Shown: one piece after another, positions 1-7,333 of the stretch | Numbering within the stretch: position 1 is the stretch's first letter | How the letters are laid out: the number at the start of each line of letters is the position of its first letter | NCBI RefSeq assembly: GCF_014145455.1 | Contig: NZ_JACIVB010000054.1 | Coordinates: 248,001 to 312,000 of the forward strand | From: Limosilactobacillus rudii | GTDB taxonomy: Bacteria; Bacillota; Bacilli; Lactobacillales; Lactobacillaceae | Reading direction: 5' to 3' | DNA length: 64,000 nucleotides | Made by a program: the position numbers and the translations under genes | Notes under the pieces: model-generated | Databases searched by the model: none | What the model saw: only the letters and a program-made list of their open reading frames with translations | What the model was told of the DNA's origin: nothing

Positions 1-1
1 T

Positions 2-322
2 AATGTTGTACCAACTACTGACCAAACATTTGAAATAGACACGAGTGCTGGGGTAACGTTGACTGATTTTTGGGCAACGTGGTGTGGTCCATGTCGGATG
101 CAGTCACCAGCTGTTGAGAAGGTGGCAGCTGATGAAGAGATGAAGGACATCAAGATCATCAAGATGGATGTTGATAAAAATCCTGAAACAGTCGAGAATT
201 TAGGGATCATGAGTATTCCAACCCTCCTGATAAAGAAAGATGGCAAGATTGTCGATAAGATTGTTGGTTATCATTCACCAGAACAAATTAAGACAATTTT
301 GAAGAATTACATAGATAAATAA
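2..322 (+). CDS. trxA: Thioredoxin (5' end missing)
   Basis: A small cytoplasmic thiol-disulfide oxidoreductase that reduces protein disulfides with electrons from thioredoxin reductase. The reading frame is open from base 2, before the in-frame TTG at 59, so the true start lies upstream of the window and the TTG is not the start. The active site WCGPC follows the conserved FWATWC stretch. Further on are the KMDVDKNPE segment, the cis-proline of SIPTLL and the C-terminal GYHSPEQI helix, all typical of thioredoxins of about 105 residues. At most a few N-terminal residues are missing. The following two short genes lie on the same strand with no terminator before about 669, so they may be co-transcribed. 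Confidence 0.9.
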   Translation, partial: NVVPTTDQTFEIDTSAGVTLTDFWATWCGPCRMQSPAVEKVAADEEMKDIKIIKMDVDKNPETVENLGIMSIPTLLIKKDGKIVDKIVGYHSPEQIKTILKNYIDK

Positions 323-385
323 TTGATAAGAATACTTTTAGATTTGTGGGGAAATTTAATTTGGAGAAAGTGAGGAGAATATACA

Positions 386-532
386 GTGGATAAAAAAACG
401 GCAAATTTTGGTTCACTTGAAATTGTTGGCAGTCAGACAGCTGCTGGTGTTTGTGGACCGAATGGTTGTAACATTGAAGAACATCGGAAGCAACTAGAGA
501 TAGATAAAAAGAAATCATCAGGAAATAAGTAA
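386..532 (+). CDS. 48-residue protein with CGPNGC motif, unknown function
   Basis: A short gene starting with GTG eight bases after GAGGAG, encoding 48 residues. It is hydrophilic, with no signal peptide or membrane segment. The centre reads AAGVCGPNGCNIEEH, with cysteines 23 and 28 (C-X4-C) around Gly-Pro-Asn-Gly. The tail is Lys-rich. I do not recognise the family. The position 63 bases after thioredoxin, the good ribosome binding site and the cysteine pair suggest a redox-active or metal-binding partner, but that is inference. Codon use and the strong ribosome binding site argue for a real gene. Confidence 0.6.
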   Translation: MDKKTANFGSLEIVGSQTAAGVCGPNGCNIEEHRKQLEIDKKKSSGNK

Positions 533-547
533 TATGAGGGAAATATC

Positions 548-700
548 GTGGCACAGGTAATTGTAATTATTTCGTTAGTGGTAATTCTATTTTTTTAAAT
601 ACTAAAGTTGAGGAGTAAACTTAAAACCAAGCTACATGATAGTAACTGGCTGACTTTTTATAAAGAAGAACTCATTAAATCAGTTATGAAGTTGATTTGA
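548..700 (+). pseudogene. Small single-pass membrane protein gene interrupted by an in-frame TAA
   Basis: After a GAGGG ribosome binding site, a GTG start at 548 begins 16 hydrophobic residues (VAQVIVIISLVVILFF) and then meets TAA at 596-598. The same frame continues without another stop for 33 codons, rich in Lys and Leu (LKLRSKLKTKLHDSN...), ending at TGA 698-700. The whole would make a 50-residue protein with one N-terminal membrane helix and a basic cytoplasmic tail. One base change (TAA for a Tyr or other codon) explains the break, so this looks like a recent nonsense mutation. Alternatively a real 16-residue hydrophobic peptide is made. The function is unknown. Confidence 0.45.
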
Positions 701-708
701 TGAGTTTT
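669..708 (+). terminator. Rho-independent terminator of the thioredoxin cluster
   Basis: Arms AACTCATTAAATCA (from 669) and TGATTTGATGAGTT (to 706) pair nearly perfectly and are followed by a T-run. The stem overlaps the last codons of the interrupted reading frame. Confidence 0.75.
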
Positions 709-880
709 TATTTTGAATATTTTAGGTGATTATTTTGTTAGTAATTGAATTAATGATATATTCATTCATATTCCTCTCTTCAAACCCTTTGTCTCCTATT
801 TGAGTTAGTGCTTGCTCAGTTTGCATATTTCATCGAAAACTGGTTCACTTAAGGTATAACAATGTGAGGAGTGTTAGCTA

Positions 881-1624
881 ATGACAAGTGATGTTTCTAG
901 CTTACAAACGTTCATGACAAAGATGACTAATTCGGTGGCTTACCAGCGCGGAAACGCAAGCACATTTAACCTCGATCAGATTAAATATAATTCTGATTCA
1001 CCGTTGGCAGGGAAGAGAATCGCTTTTCTTGGTTCTTCTGTAACGTATGGCTTTGCGGCCCATGGAGTTTCGTTTGTGGATTATCTTCAAGCACAAGATG
1101 GAGTTCTTGCAGCAAAATCCGCGGTTTCAGGAACTACTCTTGCGGGAAACGCTTCTGACGGTTACCTTGCGCGGTTAAACCGTGATTTTTCTCCAAGTAG
1201 TGATTATGATCTTTTTGTTTGTCAGCTATCGACTAATGATAACCGTCATGGTAAAGAGTTGGGACATATTACGCCGAAGGATCAGCGGGATAACTTTGCA
1301 GAAGATACTACTTTAGGGGCGATTGAAGCAATTTGTGCTACCGTTCAAGCAAAATTTCACTGTCCATTGGTCTTTTATACCTGTTTACAAAATGACCCTC
1401 ACCATGATTATCAAACTCTAATTAAAGAGTTGGTCAAATTGCAGGATAAATGGCATTTTGAAATTATTGACCTCTTTAATGATTCAGGGTTGCACGCGAG
1501 TTTGGCTGCGCACCCTAATGCAATGTTTGATGATGTTCACCCAACTCAAGAAGGTTATCTCAAAGTATGGTTACCTTTATTTGAACGAGCACTTCCAAGG
1601 TTTATTGACAAAAATATAGGTTAA
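881..1624 (+). CDS. SGNH/GDSL-type hydrolase (acyl-esterase family)
   Basis: A predicted cytoplasmic esterase or acyl-hydrolase of 247 residues. The SGNH blocks are in order: block I GKRIAFLGSSVTYG (nucleophile Ser, residues about 45-58), a conserved Gly in SGTTL, block III STNDN (Asn), and block V DDVHPTQEGY with the Asp and His of the catalytic triad near residues 219-222. There is no signal peptide, so it acts inside the cell. The start ATG follows GAGGAG by ten bases. Substrate cannot be read from the sequence; relatives deacylate carbohydrates, lipids or peptidoglycan fragments. It stands alone, with its own upstream spacer. Confidence 0.85.
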   Translation: MTSDVSSLQTFMTKMTNSVAYQRGNASTFNLDQIKYNSDSPLAGKRIAFLGSSVTYGFAAHGVSFVDYLQAQDGVLAAKSAVSGTTLAGNASDGYLARLNRDFSPSSDYDLFVCQLSTNDNRHGKELGHITPKDQRDNFAEDTTLGAIEAICATVQAKFHCPLVFYTCLQNDPHHDYQTLIKELVKLQDKWHFEIIDLFNDSGLHASLAAHPNAMFDDVHPTQEGYLKVWLPLFERALPRFIDKNIG

Positions 1625-1692
1625 AAAGTGCCCGTCGCTTCAAATTCATTAGCAGCTTTCAAATCCTAATACTACAAAACGAGGAATTCAAT

Positions 1693-2559
1693 ATGCATAA
1701 CTTAATTTATCTTAAAGACTTAACAGGACCTGATTTGGATCCTTATGTCCGGCTCAATGAAGCGCAGCTCTTCCATGCCTTGGAACCCAAACCAGGTTTA
1801 TTTATTGCAGAAAGTCCGAAGGTAATCGAGCGCGCCTTACGAGCAGGATATCAGCCAGCTTCTCTTTTAATAGAAGAAAAAGTCTTAGATCGCGATTTAG
1901 CTGACTTAGATCATGAAATGTTGGTTAACCAGACAAAGGGACTGGGACAAACGCCAATTTATGTGGTTAGTAGTGAGATGATTCGGCAGTTAGCTGGTTA
2001 TAATCTCTTGCGAGGGGCACTTGCCGCAATGTACCGGGTGCAGCGTCCTAGTCTGGCTAATTTTTTAGCAACAATGCCAAGTGACCATCCGCGTGTGGCA
2101 GTTCTTGAAAGCGTGGTTAATCCAACAAATGTCGGGGCAATTTTTCGTTCAGCAGCGGCACTTGGAATAGATGGTGTAATCATTACAAGTGACTCAGCTG
2201 ATCCCCTTTATCGGCGAGCATCCCGGGTATCAATGGGGACTGTTTTTCAGGTACCGTGGACTTATGTTGATGCGAAGGTTTGGCAAGCAAAAGGGATTGA
2301 CCTCCTTCATCAGTTTGGTTATCAATCAGCAGCGATGGCACTGCGACATAATACTGTTAATATTGATGATCCACAACTGGATAAGGTAGAAAAACTAGCT
2401 ATTATCCTTGGCTCAGAAGGTCCGGGCCTCAAAGAAAAGACAATTGCTGAGAGTGACTTTACAATTAAGATTCCAATGGCTACCGGGGTCGACTCCTTGA
2501 ACGTGGCTGCTGCTTCTGCGCTAGCGTTTTGGGAACTGGGTAATCGAAAAAATAAATAA
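1693..2559 (+). CDS. TrmH/SpoU-family RNA 2'-O-methyltransferase
   Basis: A probable S-adenosylmethionine-dependent ribose methyltransferase acting on rRNA or tRNA, 288 residues. The N-terminal half resembles the SpoU substrate-binding domain (ESPKVIERALRAGYQ). The C-terminal half is a SPOUT knot fold with motif 1 VVNPTNVGAIFRSAAALG (residues about 142-159), motif 2 AIILGSEGPGL and motif 3 IPMATGVDSLNVAAASAL. The conserved Asn and Arg of motif 1 are present. The start is preceded by CGAGGAA. The exact target nucleotide cannot be determined here. Confidence 0.9.
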   Translation: MHNLIYLKDLTGPDLDPYVRLNEAQLFHALEPKPGLFIAESPKVIERALRAGYQPASLLIEEKVLDRDLADLDHEMLVNQTKGLGQTPIYVVSSEMIRQLAGYNLLRGALAAMYRVQRPSLANFLATMPSDHPRVAVLESVVNPTNVGAIFRSAAALGIDGVIITSDSADPLYRRASRVSMGTVFQVPWTYVDAKVWQAKGIDLLHQFGYQSAAMALRHNTVNIDDPQLDKVEKLAIILGSEGPGLKEKTIAESDFTIKIPMATGVDSLNVAAASALAFWELGNRKNK

Positions 2560-2882
2560 CTGTATGATTGAAAAGTTATATTACCACTTATTCTCAGTCA
2601 GGTAAGTGAAAGTTGATTAATTGTATTTCCCGGGAAATTTATTGTTACTTGGCAGTAAAATGTTGTACCGAATATGCGTTAGTAATAAATTTCCTTTTAA
2701 GGTAGTGACGTTTTTGTTTTTAGCTTGAATTCGGGCTCTTACTTCTTGAAATGGCAGTAATGTTGATTAATTTTATTATTACTTGTTTGCGCTTGGATTT
2801 ATATCGGCGAATTAAAAATTGCTTCCTGTGATAAATAACCATATGATAAGTGTAGTTCTGATGAATAGGAAGTAGGGAGCTA
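2560..2882. other. Intergenic spacer with one large imperfect inverted repeat
   Basis: No coding frame with a ribosome binding site is seen in these 323 bases. Positions 2633-2643 (GGAAATTTATT) and 2684-2694 (AATAAATTTCC) form an 11-base inverted repeat around a roughly 40-base loop, followed by TTTT. It may be a weak terminator for the methyltransferase gene. The promoter of the two-component operon must lie in the right part, but no convincing -35/-10 pair stands out. Confidence 0.4.
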
Positions 2883-4067
2883 ATGACACACTGGGATGAT
2901 AATCAACAAATCAACATCAAAATATACAGATCTGTTCGTTGGATATTTATTTGCTATTTATGGGGAGTTACTTCGATGCTGAGGAGTTCGCTATTTATCG
3001 GACCAGTACCGAAGCTTGGCGATTTTAAGTATTTATTAGCGGCAGTTTTTGTTTCCATTATTTTTACTCCTAATTTGATTAAGATAATCCCTCCGTTCTT
3101 TTTGGAATTGTTACAGACAATTTCATTTATGATATTAGCTTATGTATATGATGAGCTAGGAATTGTTTTTTCAATGGGATGTATGCCGATGATTTTCTTT
3201 GAGGAATTGATTATAAAGTCCAATAAAAAGAAAATTCCAGTGTTAACTTGTACTTTCATTATCTACATTTTAGTAAACGCTTGGGGATGGGAAGCATTTA
3301 TCTTACAAAGTGAGGCTATCCTTTTCATGTGTATACTAATTAGTTTAGCGTATGTTAATACCTATCGGCGTTTTTCTCAAGAAACGGAATTGCGGGCAAA
3401 AAATATTGAGCTGCTAAAGGCTAATGAGCAAATTGAGAAGCTTACGGCAGAAAAAGTCCAGCAAGAAATAGCTAGAGATCTCCACGATACTCTGACACAA
3501 GATATTATCGGGATAAATATGGAGCTAGCGGTAATTGGGATACTTGACCAAAAACACGATTACGATAAGCTGTCAAAGCAAATAATAAAAACTCAAGATA
3601 TGGCGACGGGAGCAATCAAACAGGCGCGGACAATGATTAAGCAGTATCGCGAGGCCCGGTCAACGCCATCTTATTCATCGTTGAAACAGGCAATTATGAA
3701 GATTATCGCCGGCTTTAAGGAAAAATATTCCTTAGATACGACATTTACGATAAACAGAGATGTAAAAATTCTTAATGAACAAGTAACAGATATTGAACGG
3801 GTGGTGGCAGAAGCGTTGATGAACGTGATTAAGCATGGTAAGACCAAGCAAGCTGCGGTTAACATGGAAATTAATGAGGGCTTGCTGACAGCTAAAATTA
3901 TTAATCACGGGCAACGGTGGAATCCACGTTCAATGAATAATAATCACTTTGGCATTATCAACATGAAGGAACGAGCTAAAAAATATGGTGGTAATATAGT
4001 CCTGCGTTCAAACAAGGGGCGAGGTGTTACGGTAACGGCGACATTTAAGCTTAAGGAGGAAAAGTAA
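2883..4067 (+). CDS. Membrane sensor histidine kinase (NarL/DesK-type, HisKA_3)
   Basis: A sensor kinase of 394 residues for the response regulator encoded next. Residues about 20-160 form five or six hydrophobic segments with very short loops, so the signal is probably sensed in or at the membrane. A coiled linker (about 165-195) leads to the dimerisation and phosphorylation box ARDLHDTLTQDI, with phospho-acceptor His201 followed by Asp, as in HisKA_3 kinases. The C-terminal ATPase domain shows VVAEALMNVIKHGKTK (N box), HFGIINMKERAKKYGG (G1 region) and NKGRGVTV (G2). TAA of this gene overlaps the ATG of the regulator by one base, so the two are translationally coupled. The signal is unknown. 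Confidence 0.9.
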   Translation: MTHWDDNQQINIKIYRSVRWIFICYLWGVTSMLRSSLFIGPVPKLGDFKYLLAAVFVSIIFTPNLIKIIPPFFLELLQTISFMILAYVYDELGIVFSMGCMPMIFFEELIIKSNKKKIPVLTCTFIIYILVNAWGWEAFILQSEAILFMCILISLAYVNTYRRFSQETELRAKNIELLKANEQIEKLTAEKVQQEIARDLHDTLTQDIIGINMELAVIGILDQKHDYDKLSKQIIKTQDMATGAIKQARTMIKQYREARSTPSYSSLKQAIMKIIAGFKEKYSLDTTFTINRDVKILNEQVTDIERVVAEALMNVIKHGKTKQAAVNMEINEGLLTAKIINHGQRWNPRSMNNNHFGIINMKERAKKYGGNIVLRSNKGRGVTVTATFKLKEEK

Positions 4068-4684
4068 TGGCGAAGTCAATAATGATTGTTGATGATCATC
4101 CAATTGTCCGTGAAGGATTGAAGATGGTGATTGAAAATACTGATGACCTAGAAGTGACAGCAACTGCTTCAAACGGGAAGGATGCCTTAGAACAATTAGA
4201 TAAAATGGAAAAACTGCCGGACTTAGTAGTTGTTGACTTGCTAATGCCGACGATGGATGGCGGTTCCTTGATTGATCAACTTTCCAATAAAACGAATATT
4301 TTTATTTTATCAACAGAAATTAATGTCAAAATTGCCCAGGAAGTGATAAAAAAGGGCATTCGTGGTTATCTCTTAAAAGATGAGTCACCACTTAAAATTG
4401 TCGAGAGTATTCAAAAAATCTTAGATGATCCGAATTATATTGCGATGAGTCCCGAGATTTTGACAACAGTAATGGAAAAAGAAAATCAGGAAATAGAATT
4501 AACGGATCAGCAGGTTTCTTTACTTAAAATGATTGCGGCTGGGGATACGAATGCAGATATTGCACGGAAACTATTCGTTACTACCCGCACTGTCAAAAAC
4601 TACTTAACTGTCATTTATGAAACATTAGGAGTACATAACCGGGCCCAGGCGATTGCGGTTGCAGCAAAGAAAAATTTAATATAA
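4067..4684 (+). CDS. NarL/FixJ-family response regulator
   Basis: A DNA-binding partner of the kinase before it, 205 residues. The receiver domain (1-120) has the acidic pair Asp9-Asp10, the phospho-acceptor Asp57 in VVVDLLMPTMDGG, Ser82/Thr83 in the switch position and Lys104 in GYLLKDESP. The GerE/LuxR-type helix-turn-helix (about 140-200) has the typical LTDQQVSLLKMIAAGDTNADIA start and the recognition helix VTTRTVKNYL. It overlaps the kinase stop by one base. Targets are not obvious; the next gene, a GyrI-like protein, is close enough to be in the same transcript. Confidence 0.92.
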   Translation: MAKSIMIVDDHPIVREGLKMVIENTDDLEVTATASNGKDALEQLDKMEKLPDLVVVDLLMPTMDGGSLIDQLSNKTNIFILSTEINVKIAQEVIKKGIRGYLLKDESPLKIVESIQKILDDPNYIAMSPEILTTVMEKENQEIELTDQQVSLLKMIAAGDTNADIARKLFVTTRTVKNYLTVIYETLGVHNRAQAIAVAAKKNLI

Positions 4685-4686
4685 AA

Positions 4687-4718
4687 AATTTCCCTTTGGT
4701 AATCGCCAGCGGGAAATT
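4687..4718 (-). terminator. Hairpin with a T-run only on the minus strand
   Basis: AATTTCCC (4687-4694) and GGGAAATT (4711-4718) are perfect 8-base arms. Read on the minus strand the hairpin is followed by TTTTTT, so it could stop antisense transcription arriving from the HxlR gene side. On the plus strand there is no T-run, so the GyrI-like gene can be transcribed through. Confidence 0.4.
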
Positions 4719-4735
4719 CAAGAGGAGTAGGTAAT

Positions 4736-5365
4736 ATGACTTATGATTTTAAAAAGGAGCAAAAGGAGCTTTATAAACCGGGGAAACGACCAATGGTGAT
4801 TGATGTTCCGCCGTTAAATTATTTAACTGTTCAGGGACAAGGAGATCCTAACATCGCAGGCGGGGAATATAAAAATGCACTAGAACTCCTTTATGGGGTT
4901 GCTTACACAATCAAGATGAGTAAAATGGGTGATTATAAAATTCCCGGTTACTTTGACTTTGTAGTTCCGCCACTGGAGGGTTTTTGGTGGCAACCAGGGC
5001 TTAAGGAAATTGATTATCAGCATAAAGAAAAATTTAATTTTATTTCTGCAATCCGTCTTCCTGATTTTGTTACTCCGGCAGTACTTGAGTGGGCAGTTAG
5101 AACAGCGACAAAAAAGAAACAAAGGGACTATTCAAAAGTAAAATTTACGTCCATGAATGAAGGCTTATGTGTTCAGGTATTACACGTAGGAGCTTACGAT
5201 AATGAACCAGCAACGGTTGAAAAGCTTCATGAATTTATCGCCCAAAATAACTTTCACTTAGACATTAATGATCACCGTCGGCACCATGAAATTTATCTGT
5301 CCAATCCTAGACGAACAAAGCAGGATAATTTGAAAACAATTTTAAGGTTGCCAATAACAAAATAA
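4736..5365 (+). CDS. GyrI-like small-molecule-binding domain protein
   Basis: A free-standing GyrI-like (SOUL/effector-binding) protein of 209 residues. It begins with FKKEQKELYKPGKRPMVIDVPPLNYLTVQGQGDPN, the start of this family, and carries the KMGDYKIPGYFDFVVPPLEGFWW and VLHVGAYDNEPATVEKLHEFI stretches. Relatives bind hydrophobic small molecules or antagonise gyrase inhibitors; some hydrolyse cyclopropanoid compounds. No DNA-binding domain is attached. AGAGGAG lies at the right distance before ATG. The gene is 51 bases after the response regulator and may be regulated with it. The last eight codons (reading LRLPITK, stop) recur in diverged form after the oxidoreductase gene at about 7250. 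Confidence 0.85.
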   Translation: MTYDFKKEQKELYKPGKRPMVIDVPPLNYLTVQGQGDPNIAGGEYKNALELLYGVAYTIKMSKMGDYKIPGYFDFVVPPLEGFWWQPGLKEIDYQHKEKFNFISAIRLPDFVTPAVLEWAVRTATKKKQRDYSKVKFTSMNEGLCVQVLHVGAYDNEPATVEKLHEFIAQNNFHLDINDHRRHHEIYLSNPRRTKQDNLKTILRLPITK

Positions 5366-5439
5366 TTTTATTTGAAAACAGACACCATCTAAGCCTTCAA
5401 CTTAAGGATGGTGTTTTTGTTTTGGACTATTTAAGTAGA
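5333..5439 (+). repeat. Direct repeat A, copy 1 (GyrI 3' end plus terminator)
   Basis: This stretch contains the last codons of the GyrI-like gene, the hairpin and the following TTTTGGACTATTTAAG. It aligns with 7238-7327 along its whole length, apart from gaps of about 13 and 6 bases in the second copy. Confidence 0.7.
5381..5418 (+). terminator. Terminator, repeat-family copy 1
   Basis: ACACCATC (5381-5388) pairs with GATGGTGT (5406-5413), followed by TTTTTG. It ends the kinase-regulator-GyrI transcript. The hairpin and its flanks recur at 7273, 9950 and 11694. Confidence 0.85.
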
Positions 5440-5522
5440 TGAATGCCAATCATAAACAATATGATTACTAGAATGACTCATTAAAAACGCTAAAAAATGT
5501 TTATGGTTGTAGCAAAAAATCT

Positions 5523-5903
5523 TTAGTTTGAATTCATAATCGACTTACTACAGTGTTTAATTTCAATATTATTTCCCTGTTTATTAAGGTCAGCCGCTTT
5601 ATGCTCACCCCATATAGAAAGATCGACAAGGATTTGCCGAAGTGAATAACCATTGTCGGTTAAAGAATAGACAACTTTGGGTGGGACAGTTCCGTAATTA
5701 GTTCGCTTGACGATGCCATCATCTTCTAATTCCCGTAATTGCTGGGTTAATACTTTTTGTGAAATACCGGTAAGGTGGCGCATCAATTCACCGTTTCTTC
5801 GTTTATGTGTTCCAAGATAGCAGATGATCGATGGCTTCCACTTACCGTTAATTATTTTTAAAGTTAAATTAATTCCCATCGGATAGATTATTTTATCGGT
5901 CAT
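5523..5903 (-). CDS. HxlR-family transcriptional regulator
   Basis: A winged-helix regulator of 126 residues. It has the family core LKIINGKWKPSIICYLGTHKRRNGELMRHLTGISQKVLTQQLRELEDDGIVKR, where the recognition helix is ISQKVLTQQLREL. Many HxlR proteins (YodB type) sense quinones or electrophiles through a cysteine just before the first helix (CPxxxAL). Here that position reads IIYPMGINL, with Tyr in place of Cys, so the sensing chemistry may differ; Cys24 in IICYL and a late Cys remain. It is divergent from the flavin oxidoreductase at 6051, across 147 bases that hold two inverted repeats, so it most likely controls that gene and itself. Confidence 0.88.
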   Translation of the reverse strand: MTDKIIYPMGINLTLKIINGKWKPSIICYLGTHKRRNGELMRHLTGISQKVLTQQLRELEDDGIVKRTNYGTVPPKVVYSLTDNGYSLRQILVDLSIWGEHKAADLNKQGNNIEIKHCSKSIMNSN

Positions 5904-5921
5904 TATTTATCCCCCATTAAT

Positions 5922-5956
5922 GGTTACTTATAGGTAACTACAGCACTTTTAAGTGC
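5922..5956. promoter_or_regulatory. Two inverted repeats, candidate HxlR operators
   Basis: GTTAC-N6-GTAAC lies in 5922-5939 and the perfect GCACTT-TT-AAGTGC in 5943-5956. The second ends four bases before the -35 of the oxidoreductase promoter. Their place between two divergent genes fits a shared operator region. Confidence 0.5.
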
Positions 5957-5960
5957 GTAC

Positions 5961-5988
5961 TTACTTTTTATTACTAACATATTATACT
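5961..5988 (+). promoter_or_regulatory. Promoter of the flavin oxidoreductase gene
   Basis: TTACTT (5961-5966) and TATACT (5983-5988) with a 16-base spacer, about 60 bases before the start codon. Confidence 0.5.
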
Positions 5989-6050
5989 AAGTATTAAATT
6001 AACATATTTATTTTAGCTTATGAATTTTATAGGTAAAGAGGGAAAATAAA

Positions 6051-7244
6051 ATGGAAAGACAATTAACTGATAAGGTAACTTTGCGCCACGGGGCAGTATT
6101 AAACGATCGGATGGTCATGGCACCAATGGTAACGTTAAGTGGGACTGCTAATGGTGAAGTTACTCAAGAACAAGTTGATTATTATGGACGGCGGTCACAA
6201 GTAGCAGGAATGATTATTGTTGAAGCAACATATATCCACCCGAATGGACATACTTTTAAGGGCCACCTTGGGATGTCAAATGATCACTATATTCCAGGGA
6301 TGAAGAAGCTAGCAGCAGTAATTAAAAAGAATGGTGCTAAGGCAATCCTACAGCTTCATCATGGTGGACGAGAAGCGGCAACCTACTATGATCATGGTGG
6401 AATTCCATTGGCACCAAGTGATCTTGATTACCAACACAACGCACATTCTTCAATTGATTACCCAGTTCAGGAGATGACCCTTGAGCAAATTCATAACATT
6501 GTCAAAGAATATGGGGCAGCGACTAAGCGGGCAATTCAAGCTGGCTTTGATGGGATTGAAATTCATGGTGCAAATCATTATCTTCTCCAACAGTTCTTCT
6601 CTGCTTTAACTAACCACCGAACCGATGAATATGGTGGTAATTTAGCAAACCGGATGCGACTTGATTTAGAGATTGTCGATGAAGTAGTACGGGTTGTTCA
6701 CGAATATGGGTCAAAGGAGTTTATTATTGGAATTCGGATTAGTCCTAATGAAATCCATGGTGACCGGGTTGGTTTTGACTTTAAGGAAAACCAAGAGTTA
6801 ATCAAGCAACTCAATACCAAGGATATTGACTATGTTCATATTTCAGGACTGACCGCAAATAGCCTTAGCTTCCGTAATTACCCTGCAGGACAGAAGGAGA
6901 CTTACACCCAATTATATAAGGATGTTTTGTCACCGGATATTAAGCTAATCACTTGTGGGAGTGTCTTTTCGGTTGATGATGCAAAAGAAGCAGCTGAACA
7001 GGCTGATCTTGTTGGAATTGCGCGCGAGGCATTGATCGAACCAGATTACGCGAAGAAACTTCATGCTGGGAAAGCAAGTGAAATTGTTACGACAATTGAT
7101 CCGACAACGTTTGATTTACTAATGTTTCCTGAAACGTTAAAGGGAATCTTTACCACTGACATTGATAAAGACGATAATGGGAAGGAAAAACACGGTTACT
7201 TTGCGGGTAGCCCCTTGCCTAATATTGAAGCAGTAAGAAAATAA
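6051..7244 (+). CDS. NADH:flavin oxidoreductase / Old Yellow Enzyme family
   Basis: An FMN-dependent oxidoreductase of 397 residues, single TIM-barrel domain. Visible family marks are RMVMAPMVTLSG near the N terminus, LQLHHGGREA, the substrate/FMN motif FDGIEIHGANHYLLQQFFS followed by NHRTDEYGG and NRMRL, and ITCGSVFSVDDA near the C terminus. It lacks the long iron-sulfur and FAD parts of 2,4-dienoyl-CoA reductase. Such enzymes reduce activated C=C bonds, quinones or nitro compounds. The divergent HxlR gene suggests induction by an electrophilic or quinone-like compound. GAGGGAAAATAAA precedes the ATG. The unit with hxlR is bordered by two copies of repeat A. Confidence 0.9.
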   Translation: MERQLTDKVTLRHGAVLNDRMVMAPMVTLSGTANGEVTQEQVDYYGRRSQVAGMIIVEATYIHPNGHTFKGHLGMSNDHYIPGMKKLAAVIKKNGAKAILQLHHGGREAATYYDHGGIPLAPSDLDYQHNAHSSIDYPVQEMTLEQIHNIVKEYGAATKRAIQAGFDGIEIHGANHYLLQQFFSALTNHRTDEYGGNLANRMRLDLEIVDEVVRVVHEYGSKEFIIGIRISPNEIHGDRVGFDFKENQELIKQLNTKDIDYVHISGLTANSLSFRNYPAGQKETYTQLYKDVLSPDIKLITCGSVFSVDDAKEAAEQADLVGIAREALIEPDYAKKLHAGKASEIVTTIDPTTFDLLMFPETLKGIFTTDIDKDDNGKEKHGYFAGSPLPNIEAVRK

Positions 7245-7327
7245 TTTTAGGATTACCGATAACAAAATAATTAACACCATCTAAACTTAGGAATGGTGTT
7301 TTTATTTTGGACTATTTTAAGCAGATT
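7238..7327 (+). repeat. Direct repeat A, copy 2 (GyrI-tail remnant plus terminator)
   Basis: Directly after the oxidoreductase stop, one frame reads ILGLPITK then TAA. This is the diverged counterpart of the GyrI-like C terminus ILRLPITK, followed by the same hairpin and TTTTGGACTATTTTAAG. It looks like the last codons of a lost or recombined GyrI-like gene. Confidence 0.65.
7273..7306 (+). terminator. Terminator, repeat-family copy 2
   Basis: AACACCAT (7273-7280) pairs with ATGGTGTT (7293-7300) and is followed by a T-rich stretch. It ends the oxidoreductase transcript, which converges with the MocR gene. Confidence 0.75.
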
Positions 7328-7333
7328 AAACAA

